64,000 nt of DNA from Notospermus geniculatus (taxonomy: Eukaryota; Nemertea; Pilidiophora; Heteronemertea; Lineidae): contig NMRB01000499.1 in assembly GCA_002633025.1 (NCBI GenBank), positions 53,660 through 117,659 on the forward strand, written 5' to 3'. The notes below the pieces were generated by a model. It saw only the letters and a list, made by a program, of their open reading frames with translations. It did not search any database and was not told where the DNA came from. A program made the position numbers and the translations under genes. Below, one piece after another: positions 43,701-55,700 of this stretch (position 1 is its first letter; each line of letters opens with the position of its first letter).

Positions 43701-46700
43701 AACACAGCCATCTTTCTTGTCATGCCGTAACATAATGCATGGAAGAATTTGATTGGTCGATTCACTGCAGCCACATTCATGATTGGTCGTCTTGTATCGT
43801 TTCAGAGGGGCCATCTAAAACAAGATCCACGGATCCTGCCCGCAGCCCGGGGTCTGAGGAACCGAGCACAACCCAGGCAGATCGACCCGAGACTGTCGAT
43901 CGCGGCGTCGGGCCGACGCCACTACCGCCATCTATTGACAGCTCCAGACATTCTCTCCATTACCCAAACCTATCACCATACTATGACCCAAGAAACGGAC
44001 TAGTGGAGCCACATTTTGGTGAGTCTGGAAACCATAATAAAACTACAGCTCGGGGAATTCATCATGACAAGGTGACACAGGTTGGCCCAGAAAAAAAGAG
44101 TCCCTGGAACAACAGATAAACGATAGCTGTTGTTGGAGGGCAGTTTTTCTGGACCACTCTATAGGGAGATGAAACACAGACGTCGCAGGGCGTGAAATAA
44201 GGCTTAATTTTTTAACATTCGCATTTTTTGTTTTTCAGGGTTACCGTTGCCATTCCCTCTGCCATATTCTATCAACACGCCACTGCCCATCAATGCTCAC
44301 ACTCATGAGGGCCGGTACCACTGGCCACCGCCACACATGTCGCTTCATCAGCCTTACCCTGGGTAAGTTATTCTCCTCCTACATTTTAAAGGGAATCCTA
44401 CATTGTGTCCCTGACGGCCTTGAAATACAACAGGGACCAGGTTGTCCGCTGCCTCAATAGGTGTCACTAGTGGTTAAAATTATTGAAATGAAACTGACAT
44501 CCCGGTCCTGATCAATTTCCTGCGCAAAAAGGCATCCATTGTATAGAGGCTATGCACGTGACGTCATCAGCCAGCGTGACGCCATGTTGGATGGAACTGC
44601 GCAGCGCTTTTGACGGTTTTTACCTGCGCAGTTCCATCCAGCGTGGCGTCATACCCATTGATGACGTCATTTGATGACGTCAGTGCATAGCCTCTATATA
44701 GGACCTGGTTTCGGTGTGCTGCCCTCTATCGTCACACACACCCCTGTCCTGCAGAAAGTACGGGGATAATTTTCTTGGCACCAATGTACACCCACCCCCA
44801 AAAGGATTCTGTCCTTCATTTAAATATCAGTAACCAGGCCGTAACCTGGTTACTCCACAGAAATTTTGTCAAAGGCACCTAGGAATGAAACCTAAGTACC
44901 TTCATCATCAATCATGATCATGCACAGAACATTAGCACACAGATGTTTGTGTATGAACACAAATGTAAGATTCGCATGGTGTGGAAAATGCACAGAGGTA
45001 AAAAATTAGTTCCAATAACTCAAAGTTTATACACTGCATCAGTTATTTATTTGTTTTATTTGTGAAATACTGCTTTAAACAACATTTTTATGTTCCTTGA
45101 TAAGGCTATTTTGTGATCCTAACATTTTTAGAGCCAATTTTACACTTTTTAGGTCAACTTCATTGAGTACATGAATTTGTGTACAGGGTGTCATGGAAAC
45201 TGATATGACACAAGTTTGCCAACAAAGGGTCAATCAAGACTATTGTGAACTGACTTGCTGTGTTGCATAAGCCTGTCTATTCCTATTCAAATGCCATTCG
45301 ATGCACTGAGGGTGCTTGAAATCCAACAGGGACCTCGTTATAAACCCAACTGAACATCCCATAACCGTCAATATTTTTCCTCCAAGCCATAACCATGTCC
45401 CCAGAAAATACGGAGGGACAAATTTTCATGGCACCAACGGTAACTCTAAACTTTACGGCACTTATAAGTTCTGTCCTTTGTTCAAATTTCAGTAACCAAG
45501 GCGAGCGCCTGGTTACTTGAAAAAATAGGCACTCAGGAATTTACCCAGGCGCCTGAATTTGAATTTGAATTTGAATTTAATGTCACTCGGACACTGCAGT
45601 TTCTCTAGGAACTCAAATGTAAGATATGCATGGTGTGGAAAATGCATGGAGGTAAAATAATTAGTACAAATAACTCAGAATTTGTTCATTGAATAAGTTA
45701 TTTATTTGTTTTATCTGAAAGAGGCTGCTTTGAACAACATTTGTATGTCTTTCGATCATGCATTTCCTTGATGATAACATTTTTAGAGCCAATTTTACAC
45801 TTTTTAGGTCAACTTCATTCAGTAGATTAATTTGTGTACAGGGTGTCACAGAAACTGGTATGACAGAAGTTTGCCAATAATGGGTCAATCGAGACACTGT
45901 GTGAACTGGCTTGCAGTGTTGTATAAGCCTGTTATTCCTGTTCAAATGCCATTTAAAATGCAGAAGGGCCTTGAAGTCCAATAGGGATCAGGTTATAAAC
46001 ACAGTTGAACATCACATTTTAAACCCTGTCCCCAGAAAGAGGGGGACAATTTTTACGCAAACAATGTAGGCCTACCTCTGCAGAAGCAAATTTGATGGCA
46101 ACAGGTTCTATCCTTTGTTGAAATTTAAGTAACCAAGCCATAACTTGATTACTCCACAGAAAGTTACTAAAATGACACTCAGGAATTCAACCTAAGTGTC
46201 ATGATCATCATCATGACATGTAGTGAGTTTCAGCACACTGATGTTTGTGTATGAACATAAATCTAACATGTGCATGGTGTGAAAAATGCATGGAGGTAAA
46301 AACTTTAGTACCAGTAACTCAAAATTTGTACATTCAATATGATATTTATTTGTTTTATCTGAAGGTGAGTGCATTGAACAACATTTTTATGTGCTTTGAT
46401 AAGACGATTTTATGATGATAATATTTTCAGAGTCAGTTGTACAATTTTTAGGTCAACTTCATTGGGTAAATGAATTTGTGTACAGGGTGCCACAGAAACT
46501 GGTACAACAAAAGTTTGCCAGTAGGGTCAGTGCAGTGTGACCCTCATTGCATTAAATGGCATTTGAATATAAATAAATAGGCTTATGCAACAAGCAAGTC
46601 CGTTGACAATATGTGACCCGATATAGCAAAAGTACCGCAACGCACATATTGCAGGTGATCATCAGTGGTCATCAGTTTACTCAACTACTATCACTGCTGC

Positions 46701-49700
46701 CCACTACTGTTGTCAACCTGCAGAGTTCTCACGGGCCTTGAACTCCAACAGGGACCAGTTTATAAACTCATCACGAAATATTAAATATTATTAAAGGACA
46801 TAAATATCTTGCTCAATGCAGTCTTTTTCAGATAAAACAAATACATAACCTATTCAGTGTACAAATTTTGAGTTATTTGTACTAATTTTTATACCCCTGT
46901 GCACTTTCCACACCATGAGTATCTTACATTTGAATTCATACATAAGCTTCACTGTGCCCACTTATAGAACAGTAATCCTTTAAAGAGATAAACAACTTTT
47001 TGTAAAGTAACTAGGTTTCGACCTTGGTTACTAAAATTGAGCAAAGGATAGAACCTTCTGGTGCTTGTACATCCTCCCTCTTGGGCATTTGAGGGCAATG
47101 CACCAACTCTTCCTCATTAGAAATTTTCACCGGTATTTCGTCCATTCCAGGCTCCCCTTAAGTCCTGCCCATTCTGATGTATCTGTGCTCGGCCTACAGA
47201 GCCGTGGGGCGAGCGAGTCCATCTCTTCCCGTCTCCACTGGGAGCAGTACAGACGGACAGTCTTCCAGTCGCCATTAGCAACCCGGGGGTACAGCCCTGC
47301 CAGTCTTGCCGGACTTCCTTCCCACCTCATCCCTGGTAACTTGGCGGCCGCTGGGGAGTTTGCGTCGACGCAGAGTTTGAGTCAACGGAGCATGTATGAC
47401 GTGCCACCGACGCCTGGAAGTGGTAGCATTACTTTGCCTGGTTCTGTTGAAAGTAAGTGAAAATTCATCGGTGGCATTCTTGGGGGAGTTCTACTGAAAG
47501 GTTTCGGGATAGACTGGAGTTAAAGGGTAAAGTCGAATGACACCTCTGCCATTGTTGATATAAGACTATAAACCCTAAATTTTAACTTTAAACTCATTTC
47601 ATTTCAGGTTCACGCCTAACCAGCCCCCATCCATCACTTTTCGGTCGCAGCAGAAAGAGGGCGCTGTCTCATTCACCGATATCTGATTACCTGGATATTC
47701 AGAGCCTGACGCGGAGCTCTGAGGGGTCGCTGCAGCTCACACCTTTCGTTCAGTCGAGAAGCTCGAGTGCTGCTAGCGGCTCGTACGGCCATTTATCAGC
47801 AGGTAGGTACGAGGGGGACACACCCAAGAGACAGTTCTCATGATGAGTGACTTCTTAGTTCGGTTTCCCGCGTGAGAGTGAGGAAATGGCATTCAGTCAG
47901 GGACAGTAATTACGGGAACGAATGGGATGGATACGTCCGGCGGGATTTGCGTTCTCGGCGAAAGGGTTTAAAATCACCAATTTCCTCTGTTTCCAGCCTC
48001 CCTAGGTACCGTTAGCCCGGCGCATCAACAACTTCCAGCGAATCCTCTTCTCCGTCATGGCAGCATCCCGGGGTCGCCATGGTTTCATCCCATGATGCAC
48101 CCTGCTATGTTACCACGGCAACAGCCCGGTCCATGTCAACCTCACACCAGGGAAACTTTACTACAGACACCGAGTGTGAAATATGAAAAAGGGGATTTAC
48201 AGGTGGGTAAAGTTTGCGTAGGAGGAAACCGGAGTTTACGGGACTAAGAAGATGGTCACCTGGGTATTAATATTCTGACTTTACAAAGGTGGAGGAGCCC
48301 TGATAGCTGAGTGGTTATCATGTCTGCTCAGCAAGTGGCAGGTCCCGGGTTCAAATCCAGCCCGGGTCATATAGGATTTCATTCCTTGGTCTTCACATGG
48401 GACAGTAACCCGTCGTGCCTTGTAGTTGATTTCTTTGCAAGGGCAAGTAAAAGGCCCCATCCAAGTGAGGAACATGCAGGGGTCGAAATTCACGACGGCA
48501 TCGATGGCTTTTGCCGTCGTGCCCCGCCGTTTTGCTGTAAGGCCCTTCAATTTTGAACGATAACGACGGCTTCAAAAGCTGTGCCCTTTTGCTGCATAGC
48601 CTGAGTGCCCTTTTCGTTGAAAAAAAGGTTGTGTAAAACAGTGAGATAAACTCACGAACAATGCATTTATCACTTTGCTGTGGTGCCCCACTAATCTTCA
48701 AAAATTGCTGTAGTGCCCGTAAAAAACTTCAGGTATCGACAGCTTCTTTGCTATGCCCCTTTTCAGATGAAGTTCTACCCCTGAAACATGAGTAGCTTGA
48801 GATGGCCTCTTCTGTACTTAACCATGGCCAATAATGCTATGGCTTCAGCCCTGATGGAAAGATCAAATACCGGTACAATACAATATAATACTTTACAAAG
48901 GTTTGAAAGAGTTTGAAACCTCGTGACATGTCATCTGTTTATGGTCACCGCTGAATGAATTCACGTACTTGTCAAATATTTCAGGTGCCAACAACAACCA
49001 TCAAAGAAGCTGGTAGTAGCGTTGTAAGCAGCACCGTTGAGCAGACAATCGACGCCAAACGGACGAAGATTAAGAAAGAATCGGACAGCGGCGCCACCAT
49101 GGATATGTTTCAAGGTAAGTGACGAAGTGTGAAACTGTCGTGTTCTTGGACGTCCGTGCTTGACCATCAATTTTGGGGTTTCCCATGAAACTTCATCGGT
49201 AATCGTGAAAGACCGGGCCTTCTGGTACAATGGACGCCGGCCTTTCAGAAATGTACAAGACACTATCGCTCCATCTCAAATTATTGCCCTTATTATCATT
49301 TTGATGCAAACTTCTTGCTCAATTTAAATTTTTCTTCCTCCTTTGCGTTTGTTGGATAGAGAGGTAAGTCTGTGTTATCACCATGGTTACATGAAGTTGT
49401 TGTCCTTTGGTCTTTTCTATTCTTTGTTATTGTGGCTGTATCCGGTTTTGTTTTTGGCTCATCTGTCTAAAACAGGTGAGCTATTATCATATCGCATAAA
49501 GAACTATTATCATATCGCATAAAGAATCAAAATTTGTCAAAAGTTGAATGTGTATCTGAGTCTCTTTTCTTAATTGTGTATTTTCCCGCAACTATTTTTA
49601 GATTCGCCGGGTACAGCGAGTCTACCGTCGCCAGATTCCAAGTACGATTTTGGTCGCATCCCGCAGGAGGGTGAACCGGACTTCATCGAGACGAACTGCC

Positions 49701-52700
49701 ACTGGAAGGAGTGCAATAAGGAGTTTGAAACTCAGGATGAGTTAGTGAGGGTAAGTCGCAGACCGTATCTTATTTGTCTACTATATCACGCAGGATATGT
49801 TGCAGACTCAGTTCTGGTACAAATCTCACTCAAGTCTCATTGTCTCCTGCGAGATTTCACTGATCGTGTTCCCTTCGATACTTCTAGCATATCAACCTCG
49901 ACCACATCGCAGCGAATAAGAAAAGTTTTGTCTGTCGTTGGGATTTGTGTAACCGTGAGGAGAAGCCGTTTAAAGCTCAGTATATGTTGGTCGTTCACAT
50001 GAGACGTCATACGGGGGAGAAACCTCATAAGTGTACGGTAAGTTTGTGCCACCCGGTGGTGAGGTTAGAGCAACTTTCACATCAGAAATGTCAGTTTGTA
50101 CAGGCGCAGATCCAGCGGGTCTGGAGACCCCGCTCCCAGCAACCAACAATTTTTCGTCAGGATTGGCGAGAAATATCAGGGCATTTACATTTTAAATCTC
50201 TGAGGGAGAACACCAAGNNNNNNNNNNNNNNGGATGCACGAAAGCGTATTCCCGCCTCGAGAATCTGAAGACGCATTTACGATCACATACTGGAGAAAAA
50301 CCGTATATGTGCGAGTTCCCAGGATGCACCAAGGCATTTAGTAACGCGTCAGACCGAGCCAAGCATCAGAATCGAACACATTCAAATGCTGTGAGTATAC
50401 GATCTTGTCCAAAGGGGGCGTTGTTCACTTACTTTCTTGAGACTGTAGGCTTGCTTTTGAATTCTCTCTCGGAATGACTTCCCAAGGCCACATCATCTAA
50501 GTTCAACAGACAATTCTCGAATTTGCAGGTCTGCGCACTTCCGCCGAAATCTCAGCCAGAACCTCATTCTGAAACCGGGTGATGTGACACCTTCCATGAT
50601 TCAGCAATGGTCGACTCTGATGCAACGTCGTCGAAATCACTGTCGTGGGGTTGTCTCTTCACGTCATTCAGCTTCAGACCAAAGTTATGTTTCAGATTTT
50701 GGCGGAAGTGCGCCGATCTTTGTTATTTACGTAATTTAAGAACGGTCTATACAGTTGAAATTCAAACTCGGTGCATTCTACATGAAAGAATTACATTTGT
50801 TTCAGAAACCCTATATTTGCAAGGCCCCTGGATGCACCAAGCGTTACACTGACCCCAGCTCGTTACGAAAGCACGTCAAGACGGTACACGGGCCCGAGTT
50901 CTATGCTAATAAGAAACACAAGGGCGGTGAGCCATCAAACAATAATAATAATAATAGTAAGGACCCGTCAAATGACCAGGTAAGCGAAAACATTCTACTG
51001 ATGAAGTTTCATTTTGTGTATATAAAATTACATGCAGGTTCCTGTGACTTTAGATCATTGGCGTTGATTGGGAATAACGTTGTCAGGCTGGACACAATCA
51101 AGGTGCAGCGTCACGTCAGTGTTGGCGAGGCCGGCACCTATGCTTTCTCCTGTACATTGCTAACGTCAGTGTATTCCTCTCTTCCTTTTCAGGATGAGAA
51201 GAAAGTGAAAGAAGAAAACAGTAAAAAGATGGAGGAATGCCTGGTTGTCACGGCGATGCAGATTGGTGCTAACGAACGCAGGAGTTCACAGGTAAGTTTA
51301 CTTGAAAGATGTCCGGGTGCTTTCCTGCAGTGCCATGTTTGAAAACAGAGTGTCTCTCTGTGCACTTTGCCGAAATCGCAACCAGAACCTCGATCTGAAA
51401 CCGGGTGACGTGACGCAATCCATGATTCAGCAATGGTCGACTCTGATGCAACGTCTTGAAAGTCACTGTCGTGGGTTGTCTGCATCACGTCGTTCAGTTT
51501 CAGACCGAGGTTATGGTTGAGATTTCGGCGGAAGTGTGCAGATCTTTGTCGTTTAAGCATCAATTTGAGAATTGTCTATTGTAGTGAAGTCTAAAGTTAG
51601 TAGGCTTATCCAGGCCTCAATCAGGCAAAGTGAAAGTCTCACACTTGTGAGTTTGAATGAGCAAACCTTCGTGGCCATTTCAGGATAACTCCGGTTCCGT
51701 CCGTTCGACGCAGCCCCAGCAGATGCACCACAACGACAGCGGTGTTGAAATCAACATGAATGGCGACAGTCCGCTGTCAGACGACCACGTCAACAGCGGC
51801 GGACTCATCACGACCAACGAGGCGGAGGAGGATATCGATATACCAGAGCCACTTGATGACGAGGTACGATATTTTTGGAAACATTGCTGTGATCACTGTT
51901 GCTGATATCATTGGCAATCAGCACCGAACTATAGCTGACAGATTGGCACAGTCATACTCATTAATTTATTCGCCTCACTTTCAGATTCTGGAGGGTAACC
52001 TCGCCGTGCGGCGTGCCAACCGGATCAACACGAACCGGACCAAGGCATCCCACCTGAAGTCGAAATACTCCAACGATACGAGTATAGGCCACAATCTGCC
52101 ATCACTGCCGTCCATTAAGAGTAAGTTAGAATGTTTGGTCATCTTTTCAATAGCCCCTTGTTGCCATGACTACCAGGCATTCCTCCATCGCTTGGAAGTT
52201 GTCGAAAACGGACATTTTTCTTCCAATGATTTAGAAGTATCCCGTTGTCTGCTCGTGGTTCTTTCTGAATCTGCAAATGAATTTTTGCTTCTTTTTTTCA
52301 GATGAGAATAAGTCGAAATGTAACAAACAGCAATCGTTCACGGATTTGAACCAGAAGATGACGCAGATTCGCCAGGGGGCGCTAAATCAGAAGAGAGTCA
52401 CAGAACTTGCCGGTAATGTAGCTTATGAAAACTTTGTCATTCCTCCACACGAGAAATTTTCTCGTGCGAGTTGGCTCTCAATGGGCAGTTGTCCATTGTT
52501 GGTTTCCGTAGGACTTACATTATGCTAAGACCAATGACACAAACGACTCCTGTTATTATTGTCAAGCACAGCAGTTTGGATCGCAAGTTGTATGCGCCAA
52601 CCACTCGGCCACAAAGGAAATCCTCCCATGGCCGACAGGTTAGGCCGTGCCTTATACAGGGCTCCCGCGGATCCTTAAAAAGCATTAAAAGTCAGGAATT

Positions 52701-55700
52701 TTTGTTTTTCAGAATTAAGGCCTTAAAAAGCCTTAAATATAGAAGTTTTTCACTCAGTGGCCTTAAAAAGGCATTAAATTTGATGTAGCCTCAGTTATGA
52801 ATAAAAACGTAATTAGGAAGGGGAAACGGTTTAATGAAAATTCAAATCAGTTGAAAACTGCCCGGTCGTCGAAGTTGGGATCCCAACCTCAGCGCTTACC
52901 TTTATGTGTTCTTTACAACATTCTCCGGAGTTAATATTTACCGCAAGTTGCAAACCTACCTAAAAACTCCTGACAACTTGGCCTTAAATTTTTCCTGGAT
53001 TGGCCTTAAAAAGCCTTAAAAAGGCCTTAATTTTGCTCACCAAAAAGCTGCAGGAACCATGTTATAACTGGGGATATAGACTGTTCTCAAATTGACGTAA
53101 ATGAGAAAGATCTGCTGCGCAGCTCCACTAAAATCACAACCACAACCACTACCTCGATCTGAAACTGAATGACGTGACGCAGAGAACCCCACGACAGTGA
53201 CGTCAAAGACGTTGCATCAAACTCGAACATTGCTGAATCATGGATTGCGTCACCTCACCTGGTTTCAGATCGAGGTTCTGGTTGAGATCTTGGCGGAAGT
53301 GCACAGATCTGCGAAATCAAGGATTATCTCTCATGCACGATTCTTCAGTTTTCTGGAAAGTTCCTGACTTCTCTCATTTCATATTTCAGGTTTCAATTCC
53401 CAGGACTTGCCAGCGACGGGAGAGGGTTACCAAGGCGGACGCCGGGAGAGTAACACCAGTACGATTAGCTCTTACCTCAGTAGCGTCCGATCCGAGGCAA
53501 GTCCGTACCCGCCGTGTACCAGTCAGTTCTCAAGCCGCAGGTCCAGCAATGTCTCGCAAATTTCTGCGAGGCTGAGTATCACGAATTCGCCATACGAGTA
53601 TGATATAACGGGAAATCTCCCAGGATACGGAATGTCGAACGAGCAGGTCAACAGAATGGCGTCTCAGATGCAGAAGACTAATCTCGGCAGCAACACGAAT
53701 TTGTTCGTCCAATCACAGTCGTCGAATATTAATCAGATGAATGGCCAGAACGAGTGCATGGCACGGTTTATGAATATGAGCTCACGGCGGGAGAACGAAG
53801 GATGGCGGTCGTGCACGCCGTCTCGGACTCCACTCCCGCACGAAGTTCCAAACAATGAATACAGACGTGCTAGCGATCCGGTCCGGACACTGGATCCAAA
53901 TTTCTCAGCTTTACGACAATTACAAAAACGCTTTAATAGTTTGAATACAGTGCGCCCTCTACCTGTGCCTTCATCAATGAAAAGTCTACACAGTCGCTTG
54001 AGCAGTAACGCGAATCTCCGTTCCTCGCAGAGCAGTATCGCTACAAACTTTACCCAAGATGAGGGCGGAGATTTCGGGTCGCAGTATTTCGGCGATAGTG
54101 TTCCCATGGAAACGTGCAACGAGGAGGAGGTTGAGGAGAAGTTGTTGGAGGATTCGGATGAGTTGATCATCCCGGACGATATGCGCAACTTCCTGAACCA
54201 GAGAAACTGTGCTATAGATACAAATATGCCATCACCCATGATAAATGCAGTTGACAGCACGTGTAGTCCTGGTAACCATGGCAACAATGGACAGGCAGAA
54301 ATGCAAGGTCAAGGTCAAACGACGAACTTTAACCTGAGTCCAAATACTCAGCAAATGAGCCCGAATGCTCAAATGGGTTCAAACGAAACCCAGCTCAGTC
54401 CAAATGCTCAGTTTTCGCAAAATGCTACCCCACAGGTGAACGGGCCTTGTGGTGCAGACATGGCCAATCAAATGGCAGGACCGGCTTCCACGATGTCAGG
54501 TGGTACGATGATGGATGTGTCGAGACAATGTAACATGGCTGCTAATGGTAACTATGGTTACCAAGAAAACTATGGATATTCTCAGGGCTGTAACCGGGGT
54601 AACTTTGGGCAGGCGCCCCCTATGCAACCGTGTGGAAATATGCCGATGAATGGGCAGTGTGCACCTGACATGTGCGTCGGGCAGCAGCAGTGTGCCATGA
54701 ACTGCAGGCAGCAAGACAATATGACAATGGGTATGCAGCCGCCGTGTGGATTACCAAATCGACAGCAACCGCAGTGTGTGTCAAATATGGCGGCTAATAA
54801 CGGACAGTGCGTGAGGCAGCCGAATAATTGTATGCCACCCCCTCCACCCCCAGGTCCACCCCAGCAGTGCTATCCATATCCACAACAAATAAACTGTCAG
54901 CCGCAGCCCAATCAGGCGTTCGAAACCTGCAAACATGATTGTGACAGCCCCCAGGTCCAAGTCCCACATATTAGCCAATCACAGATCCCACCGAATGCAA
55001 AGACTGTATCGCGTAATCAAGTACGGCAGCAGTTAGCCAATCAGAATGCCTCAAAAATGAAGCAGCAAAATGATATGACCAATCAGTTTGCAGTGCCGCA
55101 GCAACCTCCGTATCATCGACCAATGCCTGTGCCGCCGTACATCCAGCAAAATGTCGTACCTCAAAACGTTCCCGCAAACATGCCGAATATGGGCAACCAG
55201 GACCAGAATATCTCAGCCAATCAGAATGGACAGTGCCCGGGTTATTTCAATGGGATGCAAATGTCTCCAGGGTGTAACCAGGTCACGAGTACGACGGACA
55301 AGAACGCGGCTAACTTTGACCGAAACATGCCATGTTCGGTAGCCAATCAGAATGGCTCTTACATACCGCCAGCATCTCAGTCATTTCCGCAGCAGCAATA
55401 CGGACAATTTATGAATCAGGACTTCAATTGTACAATGGCGAACCAAGGTCAAGGTCAATACGTGCAGACGCCGTCAGACATGCGTATGGATAGCATTAGC
55501 GCGCTCTCAAACATGAGTACAGGTTCAATGGATCGTTTACTAGAAAATCTCGCACCGATTACGCCCGATGGTCTTCAGATGATGAGCCCGACAGCCATGA
55601 GTCAGAAGTCGTACCGTGGTACGCCATGTGACATAAAACCTGGTTCCCAGGCGTCTATATTGTCGTCATCCAATATGGTCGTCAATGATATGAACTCGGT

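Larger units (their letters stand above)
22742..43805 (+). other. GLI: GLI intron 1, about 21 kb
   Basis: This long first intron is typical of GLI genes and often carries enhancers. Apart from the elements listed separately, I see no coding exon with both homology and splice sites. Stretches I cannot explain are 22742-24100, 25560-26180, 26420-27610, 28480-30690, 30900-31480, 33380-35290, 37110-39690 (with one minus-strand frame noted in findings), 39910-41530 and 42020-43210. Regulatory sequence is plausible in such regions but I cannot demonstrate it. Confidence 0.6.

Noticed and set aside
43749-44003. Alternative frame over GLI exon 2
   Set aside because: It lacks homology, whereas the other frame contains [13 protein letters not shown] and joins exon 3 in phase.
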